Below, piece after piece: positions 18,876 through 27,251 of a stretch of 64,000 bases of DNA. Below the pieces are notes generated by a model. It saw nothing but the letters and a program-made list of their open reading frames with translations. It was not told where the DNA came from and did not search any database. Numbering within the stretch: the stretch's first letter is position 1; every line of letters starts with the position of its first letter. Position numbers and translations under genes: made by a program. The stretch spans positions 186,001-250,000 of the forward strand of contig CAWBXD010000014.1 of assembly GCA_963792705.1 (NCBI GenBank), written 5' to 3'. Source of the DNA: JBBQVS01 sp963792705. Lineage in GTDB: Bacteria; Chloroflexota; Ktedonobacteria; Ktedonobacterales; Ktedonobacteraceae.

Positions 18876-19257
18876 TTACAGAGTATTTGAGACTTCGAGC
18901 AAGTTGTCATCAGGATCACGAAATTAAACAGATAGAAGAGACTTTGTAGCTCCTGTCCGCTTCACTGGACCTAGAAGGACAGGAATATTGCAAGAATGAA
19001 GATACGCGATAACCTGTTCAAGCGGCGTTGATGTCAGAAAAACAGAGATCAGCAGAGCCAGGAGCGGAATATTGAGCCTTTGGCTCAAATTCTTTCCCCT
19101 TTTGATGAAGGTTGATTTTCTGATTTCCAAATTGCAGTGCCTTTCTTCCCTCAGCAAAAGTAGCTACTTGCATGCCTAGAACACTCTCATAGAACTCACA
19201 AGTCGTCTGAATATCCTGCACTGTAAGGACAAGATGATCTAAGCTATCAATCTGCAT
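18876..19257 (-). pseudogene. VOC-family (glyoxalase/dioxygenase fold) pseudogene
   Basis: It begins as a normal vicinal-oxygen-chelate protein (MQIDSLDHLVLTVQDI, FYESVLGMQV), then shifts frame near 19027 in a run of five T's. Removing one T restores DLCFLTSTPLEQVIAYL. The restored frame continues GPVKRTGATKSLLSV, meets an in-frame TAA, then reads FRDPDDNLLEVSNTL to a terminal stop at 18876. In intact homologues a Tyr usually sits where the TAA is. Two independent lesions argue for a genuine pseudogene rather than a sequencing error. The original function is unknown. Confidence 0.85.
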
Positions 19258-19284
19258 AGCTAGCTCCTATTAGCTTCTAGCTTC

Positions 19285-19461
19285 TCACTTCAACAACGAA
19301 AAAATCCTAAGCTCTTCGTCTAAATAATACGTGTCTTGTTTCAAAGCGTATGGTTCAATGCCATAGACACGAAACACTAATGCAAGATAGAGAGAACGAG
19401 TGGCTATATTTGTAGTGACAATACCAAGGTAAATTTGCTCCAAGCCTGAAATAGTTGTGCT
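19285..19461 (-). pseudogene. C-terminal remnant of a GNAT acetyltransferase
   Basis: The minus strand reads open for 58 codons, with GLEQIYLGIVTTNIATRSLY followed by VYGIEPYALKQ and YYLDEELRIF. This is the C-terminal acetyl-CoA-binding half of a GNAT N-acetyltransferase. An in-frame TGA at 19464 interrupts it upstream; beyond that only weak family resemblance (RLMQDLLQ) is visible, and no start or ribosome site exists. It lies directly upstream of the VOC pseudogene, so this is a small graveyard between the thiolase and rmuC. Confidence 0.72.
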
Positions 19462-19464
19462 TCA

Positions 19465-19667
19465 TTGAAGCAAGTCTTGCATAAGCCGTTTGCAATCAAC
19501 TATTCTGCCGGACTAAGTAACGTTGAAGGTGAAACACATATACATACAAATACTACGATTGAAGTTAAGTCGATTTTTCTACATTATATGAGAAAAGATA
19601 ATTTGACTTCAATGATTATCTTTATCACGTAAAAATTGGTAATATAGGTGCATCGGGAGGTTGATGA
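19465..19667. other. intergenic region upstream of rmuC
   Basis: No coding signal was recognised. An 8-bp inverted repeat (ATTGAAGT near 19558 and ACTTCAAT near 19606) lies within the AT-rich stretch and may belong to the rmuC promoter region. A clear GGGAGG ribosome site is at 19655-19660. Confidence 0.35.
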
Positions 19668-21122
19668 GTGGATACAGGATACATACTATCACTTTTCTTA
19701 GGTCTTATCATAGGTGGAACAATAGCGTGGTTTATACTTAGAGCAAGAATGCAACAATCTTATAGGCAAGTACAGGATAACGCTATACTCCAAGCAAAGG
19801 CGGGGAATGAAGCAGAAAGAGCGACACTACTCGAACGAGTACGTGGTCAAGAGTTCCAACTAAACAATTTCGGCAACATGCTAAGAGACAAGGATGTACA
19901 GATAGCAAATTTGCAGAAAACTGATTGTAACCTTCTTTCACATCATGCCGAACTTGAAACGAAACTTCGAGAAGAGCAAAAGTCTTCTCAAGAAAAGCTC
20001 TCACTACTTAATATAGCCCAACAAAAGTTAGCAGATACGTTTAAAGCACTTTCGGCAGACGCATTACAGAACAATAATCAGTCATTTTTGACATTAGCAC
20101 AAACAGCTTTAGAGAATTTTCATAGTGGAGCCAAAAATGATCTTGAAAAGCGACAACAGGCAATTGATGAAATGGTTAAACCTGTGAAGGAAATTCTAGT
20201 CACATTTGACGGAAAAATTCAAGAGCTAGAGAAAGTCAGAGTTGGGGCATATTCATCGCTGAATGAGCAAGTTCATATGCTTCGTGCAACGCAAGACCAA
20301 TTGCGCTTAGAAACATCTAACCTGGTAAAAGCGTTACGTGCCCCTGTTGTGCGTGGACGATGGGGCGAAATCCAACTCCGACGCGTTGTCGAAATGGCCG
20401 GTATGCTAAATCACTGCGACTTTTATGAGCAAGAAAGTACAGACACGGAAGATGGACGTATACGTCCAGATTTAGTAGTTCGTCTTCCAGGTCAAAAAAC
20501 TATCGTGGTTGACGCAAAAGCACCACTTGAAGCATATCTTGATGCAATGGAGACAGATGATGATGGTATTCGTAAAGCAAAACTAAGGAACCATGCAAGC
20601 CAAATCCGTACTCATATAGCGTCATTAAGTAAAAAGTCTTATTGGAGTCAATTTCAGCCAGGTCCAGAATTTGTTGTTTTGTTCCTTCCAGGTGAAGTAT
20701 TTTTCAGTGCAGCTTTAGAACAGGACCCATCGCTTATTGAAATGGGAGTGGAAGAACGAGTTATTCTAGCAACACCTACCACGTTAATAGCCCTCTTACG
20801 TGCAGTTGTCTATGGATGGAATCAAGAAAATGTTACACGCAATGCTCAAGAAATTGCACTACTAGGACATGAGTTGTACAAAAGCATTGTGAAAATGAGC
20901 GATCATTGGAGAAAAGTCGGCAAAGGACTTAGCACAGCTATAGATACTTATAATCAAGCTACAGGTTCTCTAGAATCTCGTGTCTTATCAAAAGCTCGTA
21001 AGTTTAGAGAGCTTGAAACAGTGATGGTAGGAGAAGAGATCGAGGAACTATCACCGATAGATCGTATGCCAAGAGAATTACAAATACCAGAAATACCAGA
21101 AGCTCTAGCAGGGTCCGTATAA
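19668..21122 (+). CDS. rmuC: DNA recombination protein RmuC
   Basis: This 484-aa protein has an N-terminal membrane anchor (about 5-25), a long coiled-coil (about 30-200) and the RmuC nuclease-like domain (about 210-420; RGRWGEIQLRRVVEMAG, VVDAKAPLEAYLDAM, EFVVLFLPGE). RmuC limits inversions and DNA rearrangements at repeats and resembles restriction-type nucleases. It starts at GTG 19668: GGGAGG lies 7 bases upstream and the preceding codon is an in-frame TGA. It stands alone and is convergent with the SWIM/SNF2 operon. Confidence 0.93.
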   Translation: MDTGYILSLFLGLIIGGTIAWFILRARMQQSYRQVQDNAILQAKAGNEAERATLLERVRGQEFQLNNFGNMLRDKDVQIANLQKTDCNLLSHHAELETKLREEQKSSQEKLSLLNIAQQKLADTFKALSADALQNNNQSFLTLAQTALENFHSGAKNDLEKRQQAIDEMVKPVKEILVTFDGKIQELEKVRVGAYSSLNEQVHMLRATQDQLRLETSNLVKALRAPVVRGRWGEIQLRRVVEMAGMLNHCDFYEQESTDTEDGRIRPDLVVRLPGQKTIVVDAKAPLEAYLDAMETDDDGIRKAKLRNHASQIRTHIASLSKKSYWSQFQPGPEFVVLFLPGEVFFSAALEQDPSLIEMGVEERVILATPTTLIALLRAVVYGWNQENVTRNAQEIALLGHELYKSIVKMSDHWRKVGKGLSTAIDTYNQATGSLESRVLSKARKFRELETVMVGEEIEELSPIDRMPRELQIPEIPEALAGSV

Positions 21123-21163
21123 ATCCAGTTAATAGCTTCTAAATTTTTTTGCATGTTAGAACA

Positions 21164-22084
21164 TCATTCCGTAACTTTACGTAAGGTTGCGGAATGTACA
21201 GCATCATATGCTTTTTCAAGCACCTTTACCGCGTTCTTTCCCTCAGCCACAAAAGGAGCGTCTCCCAATCTTTTGAGAATTGCATTCTCTATATCAGGTA
21301 CTTCTGGATGCACCACAAACGTTTCCAGTGCCTCCCCTGCTACCCAAAATGTATTTAGCCTATCTTCTAAGCGTATCGTCGCTTCCTCTTGCTGCACGTC
21401 TTCCTGTTTCTCACCCTTTTTGGAGCCAACATTCTCGCCTTTACTTGTCGTCTCAAGCTTCTCGACACGCTTCTCTCGTAATGACGCAATAATTGCATCT
21501 TTATCTCGCCCACGTAATTTGAACAGCAAAAAAGGGTCTTCATCAAAACGTTCAGCCAGAATATAATACACAGCCGCAATATGTTTACACGGATTAGCCC
21601 AATCAGGACAAGAACAATTTGTTTGTAGGTCTTCCTCGGTCTCTGGAAAAAGCGATAAATTCACGCTATCAAAAGCTTCCTCAATGTTTTTCGGCATCTC
21701 GCCTGCAAGCAATTTCGCGGCAAATAATGCCTGTGAAGCCATGCTAGTTGTTACCTGTTCCCAATCGCGTTTAGACAGTGGCTGTAAGCGTATCTTGATA
21801 TCATATGGCTTTTTCATCGAACCCTGCACCTTCGCCTTAACCAGCCCTGCCTCAACCTCGATTGACAGCACCTGCCCCTGCCGAGCATAAGAACGCCCAC
21901 GCGTCAGGCGTGTCCCCATACCAAGCGACTCTAGTGCATGCACCCAACGCTTAGACCACCATGTTTCACCAATCGCACCACGTTCACTCTTTGCCTTAAT
22001 CCCGCCCTCGACCTTACGTGGCTTGTTCTCCGAATAATAATCCCATTCAAAATCATCATAGCCACCATTCCATCGTCTGCCCAT
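21164..22084 (-). CDS. SWIM zinc-finger protein, partner of the SNF2 helicase
   Basis: This is a 306-aa protein with a SWIM zinc finger CSCPDWANPCKH at about 157-168 (CxCx7CxH). The N-terminus (WWSKRWVHALESLGMGTRLTRGRSYARQG) is typical of the bacterial SWIM protein encoded with SNF2 ATPases. The C-terminal third is charged and low-complexity (KLETTSKGENVGSKKGEKQ). It starts 5 bases after the SNF2 stop, with TAGGAG inside the end of that gene, so they form an operon and probably a DNA-associated complex. The biological role of these pairs is not established. Confidence 0.9.
   Translation of the reverse strand: MGRRWNGGYDDFEWDYYSENKPRKVEGGIKAKSERGAIGETWWSKRWVHALESLGMGTRLTRGRSYARQGQVLSIEVEAGLVKAKVQGSMKKPYDIKIRLQPLSKRDWEQVTTSMASQALFAAKLLAGEMPKNIEEAFDSVNLSLFPETEEDLQTNCSCPDWANPCKHIAAVYYILAERFDEDPFLLFKLRGRDKDAIIASLREKRVEKLETTSKGENVGSKKGEKQEDVQQEEATIRLEDRLNTFWVAGEALETFVVHPEVPDIENAILKRLGDAPFVAEGKNAVKVLEKAYDAVHSATLRKVTE
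21165..21196. terminator. hairpin at the rmuC / SWIM convergent junction
   Basis: Arms 21165-21175 and 21186-21196 (11 bp, one G-T pair) overlap the last codons of the SWIM gene. A T-rich stretch (21144-21150) precedes it. It could terminate rmuC transcription. Confidence 0.4.
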
Positions 22085-22089
22085 TGCGC

Positions 22090-25000
22090 TTACTCTCCTA
22101 CTGCTTCGCGGCTCAACGCGAACAACTCTTTTAGTTGCGAGGTTGACATCTCGGTAAGCCAGTTTTCACCGTTCCCAATGATACTTTCGGCCAGCTCTTT
22201 TTTCTGCTCAATCATCTGGTCAATACGCTCTTCCAATGTGCCGACACACACAAATTTATGCACCTGTACATTCTTCTTTTGCCCGATACGAAATGCTCTA
22301 TCGGTCGCCTGATTTTCTACCGCCGGATTCCACCAGCGATCAAAGTGAAAAACATGATTTGCTTCCGTCAAGTTCAAGCCAACACCACCCGCTTTAAGCG
22401 ACAAGATGAACAGCGGCGAACCGCGTCGCTCTTCCTGGAAACGTTGAATCATCACATCACGCTGTTTCTTGAGCGTTCCCCCGTGTAGAAACAGCACCTC
22501 GCGGCCCAAACGCTCTTGTAATGTTATGCGTAACAGCGCACCCATCTCCGCAAACTGCGTAAAAATCAACGCCTTGTCACCCGCTGCAAGCACCTCTTCC
22601 AACATCTCTTCAAGCCGATTGAGTTTGCCTGAACGATGCTCTAGCCGACTTCCATCGCCCACAAACTGTGCTGGATGGTTGCACACCTGCTTCAATTTCA
22701 TCAGCGTTGCCAGCACCAGCCCACGTCGCTCAATTCCATCGGCGGCCTCAATCTTCTCCATCATCTCTTTGACTACGGCCTCATACAATGTCGCTTGCTC
22801 TTGTGTCAAATTGCAAAAAACTTTCATCTCCATCTTCTCCGGCAAATCTTGAATGATTGCCTTGTCCGTCTTCAATCGTCGCAAAATGAATGGTTGTGTC
22901 AGGCGTTTCAACGCCTCCGCCTTCTCCACGTTATGATAGCGTTCAATAGGCAGAGCAAAATTCTTATGAAACTCTGTACCAGACCCAAGATAGCCGGGGT
23001 TCAAAAATTCCATAATCGACCATAGTTCGGACAGTCGGTTTTCAACGGGTGTCCCTGTCAGAGCAATTTTGTAGTTCGCGTCCAACTTCTTGATTGCTTG
23101 CGTCTGCTTGGCCGACTCATTTTTAATATTCTGCGCTTCATCTATCACCACCTGTTCCCATGTAATCGGTGTCAGATGCTCTTTATCACGCAATGCAAGC
23201 GAATATGTCGTAATCACTACATCGTGCTTCTTCACCTCATCAACAAACGCCTGCCCCGTCAGCCGCTCCATCCCATGATGCACCATCACTTTCAAAGAAG
23301 GTGCAAACTTCTGTAACTCTCGTTGCCAGTTGCCCACAATAGACATTGGGCAAACAAGCAACGTCGGAAGCAACGATGAAGTGTCTTGCCGCGTAGCTCG
23401 TTCATACAACAGAAGAGTCATAAGCTGGATCGACTTTCCCATTCCCATATCGTCTGCCAAACACGCGCCTAAGCCAAATTGTTTTAGAAAAGCCAACCAC
23501 GAAACACCCTTTAGCTGATAGGGGCGTAACGTCCCTTGCAATGTTGATGGCACCTCAATGGCATCCAGATTAACATTTTGCGTCAATCCATCGAGCAAAT
23601 CATTAATCCAGCCTTCGCCCTCAACCTCAGCAACTTGCAACCCTGTCTCAGACACACCTTGACCAAGACCAAGACCTAATGCCTCACCGAGTTTCATCTC
23701 GCCACGTTTCCGCTTCTTTTGGAAGAAACTAATCGCAGCCTCGATCTCCTCTGGTCGCAACTCTACCCACTGTCCACGCACTTGCACGAGTGGCGTCTTC
23801 AAATCCACAAGACGCTTAAACTCTTCATCTGTAAGTTCAGAATCCCCAACAGCAGCATTCCAGTCATATGAGACAATACTGTCCAACCCTACAAGTCCCA
23901 ATGAAACGCTTGCGTTTTGCTTGGGCTTGAGCTTCAATTTCACTTTCAGACGCGTCGAACTTTTTGACCACCACGGTGGCACAAGAACCCCGAAGCCGCT
24001 CTGTTCCAAAAGTGGTGCAGATTGACGCAAAAACACATACGCCTCTTCCGTGTTCAACGCCAATTCGCGTGGATGCGCCGTTTTCAGGCTATTCTCAAGC
24101 AGAGGAAAGAGACGTGATGCCTTACCAAGATCAGTTAATAAGCGTTCTTGTGGATTCTCAAATTTATGGTTCAAAAAGGTGAGTGCATCAGAGCGTTCCT
24201 GCCATACATCGTCTGCTGGTACAAGCAAACTCCTGTCATCATTTGCCTGCAAATGGAAACTAATATGCCACGCCTCCTGTTCAGTTTCAGGTGTATCCAG
24301 GCGAAAGCAGGTACGAAACGGTGCATTTTCGGTAACAGGCCGTAGCGTCTCAAGCCATGCAGCAAGGGAGTGTGAAAAGTGTTGTAGTTCCTCTGCTGGT
24401 CCTGTAAGCATCGCGTTTTCAGAAGATAAAGCCCGTAACCATTGCTCTGGCAGCGTGGCAGCTTTCCGACCAGACCGACTTGCGACAAGCGTAGTAGGTG
24501 AGAGATTTTCACGCACAAAAGCGTCAACGCTCTGGTCAAGAAACTTCTGTACGACCTCATACAATAATGACACCTTCTTTTCACCTGGCGGCATAAAGGA
24601 CCAGCATAGCGGTGGCATAGCTTGCGTTAGCACACGCAAACGTTCGGTATCTTCCGATGAAAGAAATGCCTTCCACATCGCCTGATACGACATTGTTCTC
24701 CCCTGCTTTGTCTCGTGCAGTGTAGGAACAAACGCTTGTTTCGTAATCAGTTCAAAAGCAAACCCTGCTACCGTCATCCAAAAGCGCAATGAACCACCAT
24801 AGACGGTTCCATAGGAAGGATTTTCAGGAAGCGCAAGAAGCAGATCAAGAGCTAAGCTAGACGGAAAGGCTAATGTCTCAACATCCCACCATTTTAGGCT
24901 TATTGCCCCTTCGCGCTGTTCCTCAACAAGCAATTCAGGTGAGTGCGCTGGTGTTTTCGATGTCGAGGGCAAGCGTAGCGATAGAGTGTCTGTCGTCGCT

Positions 25001-25206
25001 CTTTTCAGCAGAGGTGTACTCACGACCTCACCTATCACCTCTTGCAAAATGATGTTTGACAACCCAAACGGGTGCTTGCGCGTCCCTGCCTTCTCTACCT
25101 GCTCTTGATCTAATGGAGATACTTTCTGTATTGCATCAGACGACTCCGCCCAAATATGCAAAGTCCCTGACACAAGGCTATCACAAATGGCATGTAATAC
25201 TATCAA
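22090..25206 (-). CDS. SNF2-family DEAD/DEAH helicase
   Basis: This is a 1,038-aa SNF2/Rad54-type ATPase. The N-terminal 500 residues are the bacterial SNF2-associated region (IVLHAICDSLVSGTLHIWAE start). The ATPase lobe includes ACLADDMGMGKSIQ near 585 and VVIDEAQNIKN near 690. The helicase C lobe includes LFLHGGTLKKQR and FDRWWNPAVENQATDRAFRI. It translocates on double-stranded DNA and would remodel DNA-protein complexes with the SWIM partner. The start is a TTG at 25206 without a clear SD; the N-terminal match to homologues supports it. Confidence 0.92.
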   Translation of the reverse strand: MIVLHAICDSLVSGTLHIWAESSDAIQKVSPLDQEQVEKAGTRKHPFGLSNIILQEVIGEVVSTPLLKRATTDTLSLRLPSTSKTPAHSPELLVEEQREGAISLKWWDVETLAFPSSLALDLLLALPENPSYGTVYGGSLRFWMTVAGFAFELITKQAFVPTLHETKQGRTMSYQAMWKAFLSSEDTERLRVLTQAMPPLCWSFMPPGEKKVSLLYEVVQKFLDQSVDAFVRENLSPTTLVASRSGRKAATLPEQWLRALSSENAMLTGPAEELQHFSHSLAAWLETLRPVTENAPFRTCFRLDTPETEQEAWHISFHLQANDDRSLLVPADDVWQERSDALTFLNHKFENPQERLLTDLGKASRLFPLLENSLKTAHPRELALNTEEAYVFLRQSAPLLEQSGFGVLVPPWWSKSSTRLKVKLKLKPKQNASVSLGLVGLDSIVSYDWNAAVGDSELTDEEFKRLVDLKTPLVQVRGQWVELRPEEIEAAISFFQKKRKRGEMKLGEALGLGLGQGVSETGLQVAEVEGEGWINDLLDGLTQNVNLDAIEVPSTLQGTLRPYQLKGVSWLAFLKQFGLGACLADDMGMGKSIQLMTLLLYERATRQDTSSLLPTLLVCPMSIVGNWQRELQKFAPSLKVMVHHGMERLTGQAFVDEVKKHDVVITTYSLALRDKEHLTPITWEQVVIDEAQNIKNESAKQTQAIKKLDANYKIALTGTPVENRLSELWSIMEFLNPGYLGSGTEFHKNFALPIERYHNVEKAEALKRLTQPFILRRLKTDKAIIQDLPEKMEMKVFCNLTQEQATLYEAVVKEMMEKIEAADGIERRGLVLATLMKLKQVCNHPAQFVGDGSRLEHRSGKLNRLEEMLEEVLAAGDKALIFTQFAEMGALLRITLQERLGREVLFLHGGTLKKQRDVMIQRFQEERRGSPLFILSLKAGGVGLNLTEANHVFHFDRWWNPAVENQATDRAFRIGQKKNVQVHKFVCVGTLEERIDQMIEQKKELAESIIGNGENWLTEMSTSQLKELFALSREAVGE

Positions 25207-25234
25207 TGTGTTTTATCTATCTATTAAAAATTTA

Positions 25235-25777
25235 CTATTGGGGTAACTCGGCAACCGAAGATTTGACCTCGATATAGCGCGCAAGAATAAAGATAAGGTC
25301 CGAGAGACGATTGAGATAACGCACGACCTCACCATTTGCGATAATCCCATCGTGCAGCAGTTTAACCGCCATACGCTCTGCTCTACGGATAATTGTACGG
25401 GCAAGATCAAGCGCGGCTCCATCAAGCGTGTCACCCGGAATGATAAACTTGTTAGGAATCTCCACTTCCCGTTTGAGTTGCTCCTCTACCTGCTCAAGTC
25501 GCTGCACATGCTCAATCGTCATACGCAACCCCATTTTCTCATAGTTTTCGGGCGTTGTTGCTAACTCGCCCATCAACAAATAAAGCTCTTGTTGCACTCG
25601 ATAAATGATATCCTTCACCTTTTGATCTTGTGCCATCGCACGCGCTAAGCCAAGGGCAGATGTAGCCTCATCCACTGTTCCAAATGTATCTGGACGGGGA
25701 TCATATTTGGCAACACGTTCAGCTCCTAATAAGCCTGTATATCCCGTATCGCCTTCGCCTGTCGTTACCTTTGCCAT
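25235..25777 (-). CDS. PduO-type cob(I)alamin adenosyltransferase
   Basis: This is a 180-aa ATP:co(I)rrinoid adenosyltransferase that makes adenosylcobalamin from cob(I)alamin. Family motifs are GEGDTGYTGLLG at the N-terminus (ATP site), FGTVDEATSALG and the signature RTIIRRAERMAVKLL, followed by VVRYLNRLSDLIFILARY. Length and residues match functional enzymes. It is the second gene after the NrtR-like regulator (39-bp gap) and is followed 28 bases later by the SNF2 gene, though a functional link with SNF2 is unlikely. Confidence 0.94.
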   Translation of the reverse strand: MAKVTTGEGDTGYTGLLGAERVAKYDPRPDTFGTVDEATSALGLARAMAQDQKVKDIIYRVQQELYLLMGELATTPENYEKMGLRMTIEHVQRLEQVEEQLKREVEIPNKFIIPGDTLDGAALDLARTIIRRAERMAVKLLHDGIIANGEVVRYLNRLSDLIFILARYIEVKSSVAELPQ

Positions 25778-25816
25778 GATATCTTTCCTCTTACCAATAT
25801 CTATATCGCAGACTTC

Positions 25817-26638
25817 TTATACTACATATTTATACGCGCGACTCACACGCCGCCAATCCATCTCACGTCCACGTACAGGCCGCTCTTCATCTATCAGTTC
25901 TAAGGTGTTCGTCGCTAGAAAACGTCGCCGCAAATTCGAGAGATCAATCTGCTCGTCAAGTGGGAAAAACGCGCGATAAAGCAGAGTTGCTTCAGCCAGT
26001 GTTAGTATACCATCCCCTGTCACAGGTTCTTTATATAGGTTTGCCTGACGCATTCCTTCTTCCTCAAAAACACCTTGCCCTTGTGTATCTTTATCCATAT
26101 CTGCTAGGAAACGTAGCACAATCTCTGGACTCCTCTGTATTTGTGAGCGCAAAGTATGTAATGCAGTCTGTAAACCAGGAAATACATCAGGGTCGATCAT
26201 ACGCCGCCCTAACTCGATCTCAGCCACTGGCACCCATTCAACGCGCAAACTTGGGATTGCATGTTGTTTCAAATCAGGCTGCAGTGCATCATAATTTGCA
26301 CGCAATAAAATACTATGAAGAAGCGAAACAGCCGCACCGTGTTCTGCACTTCCCCATACACATACCTGTTGCTCTTGCCAGCCCGCTTTCAATTGCACAA
26401 GTGACGCATGAGTCGGCCAAAGCAATACAGCATCGAGCGTTCTATCAACCGCATCTGTCACCAACTCCGTACCAAGTACTAAGCGCATCGGTGGTCCCCA
26501 AGGTCCCTCACGCAACAGCACATGGAGCGACCAATTACGAATAGCAAATATTGCAACGCTAGCCGTAACAATCAAGCGTTTGGGAGTTGTATCACGAGCA
26601 GAATGAAAGGAAGTTGAATGTGAGAAGGGTGTACTCAT
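25817..26638 (-). CDS. NrtR-like regulator with degenerate Nudix domain
   Basis: This is a 273-aa protein. RLIVTASVAIFAIRNWSLHV resembles the start of Nudix domains in NrtR-type regulators, but the catalytic Nudix box (GX5EX7REUXEEXGU) is not recognisable. The C-terminus (LTLAEATLLYRAFFP, LSNLRRRFLATNTLEL) resembles the winged-helix of NrtR. This suggests a ligand-sensing repressor without hydrolase activity; the assignment is tentative. The ATG at 26638 has GGAG upstream. Its position before the adenosyltransferase gene raises a possible link to cobalamin or nucleotide sensing. Confidence 0.55.
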   Translation of the reverse strand: MSTPFSHSTSFHSARDTTPKRLIVTASVAIFAIRNWSLHVLLREGPWGPPMRLVLGTELVTDAVDRTLDAVLLWPTHASLVQLKAGWQEQQVCVWGSAEHGAAVSLLHSILLRANYDALQPDLKQHAIPSLRVEWVPVAEIELGRRMIDPDVFPGLQTALHTLRSQIQRSPEIVLRFLADMDKDTQGQGVFEEEGMRQANLYKEPVTGDGILTLAEATLLYRAFFPLDEQIDLSNLRRRFLATNTLELIDEERPVRGREMDWRRVSRAYKYVV

Positions 26639-26817
26639 GACTTGCACGACTCCGTTGACTATACAAACTAGATGGTCACAATACTATTGATTGTACCCAT
26701 TCTCGCAGGATGGTGCAAGTAGTAGCAATGAGAGTAAAATTGTCCAAAAATACACACAGGCACCCTGTAAGAGGTACCTGCTTATTTTATATATGAATAA
26801 ACCGTCGAGGAGATGCT

Positions 26818-26976
26818 CTAGTGTCCGAATACGAGACGAAGACCGAGAGCAAAACCAGCAGAAAGAAGCAATGCAGTAATCTGAAGTACGCGATATTGTG
26901 CGTTAATAGCGCGCTCATCAATGGTAATAGCTTTTGCACCACTTGAGCGTCGCTGAACAGGCCGTTGATCTTGCAT
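26818..26976 (-). CDS. small single-TM membrane protein (52 aa)
   Basis: A 52-codon gene starts MQDQRPVQRRSSGAKAIT and ends with one hydrophobic segment (about 30-49, LLLSAGFALGLRLVFGH). It has an excellent ribosome site, AAGGGG, 8 bases before the ATG at 26976. The length, basic N-terminus and tail anchor suggest a tiny membrane protein, similar in style to other short Ktedonobacterial proteins. No function is recognised. A longer overlapping frame was rejected because it has no ribosome site. Confidence 0.7.
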   Translation of the reverse strand: MQDQRPVQRRSSGAKAITIDERAINAQYRVLQITALLLSAGFALGLRLVFGH

Positions 26977-27105
26977 AATTGTGTCCCCTTATAAGAAACA
27001 GTTGGGAAAGTAGTTGTCTTGTAGCTACTCTTACTAGTATATACGATATACAACGCTTTTTGGTTGCGAATCCATCCCAATTTCCGCACTTACAAAAAAC
27101 TGGTC

Positions 27106-27134
27106 TTGAACTGGCATAATGACTTTGTTATACT
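27106..27134 (+). promoter_or_regulatory. promoter upstream of the giant helicase gene
   Basis: TTGAAC (27106-27111) and TATACT (27129-27134) have a 17-bp spacer, about 118 bp before the helicase ATG. The rest of 26977-27251 holds no recognised gene. Confidence 0.5.
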
Positions 27135-27251
27135 CATACATATCAGTATTACTAAAGTAAATTAATTGCCCACATGTAAAGGACGGTTCACGTTAATATA
27201 AAGGGTACTTAGTTTCATACAGTATGCTACACTTTCTGCACACATTGAGCT

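Noticed and set aside
19018..19257. Independent 79-aa VOC gene
   Set aside because: The reading frame continues after one base removal with clear VOC C-terminal sequence; it is a pseudogene fragment.
26787..27089. 100-codon open frame on the minus strand
   Set aside because: No ribosome site; the 52-aa frame inside it has AAGGGG at the right distance and better membrane-protein composition.
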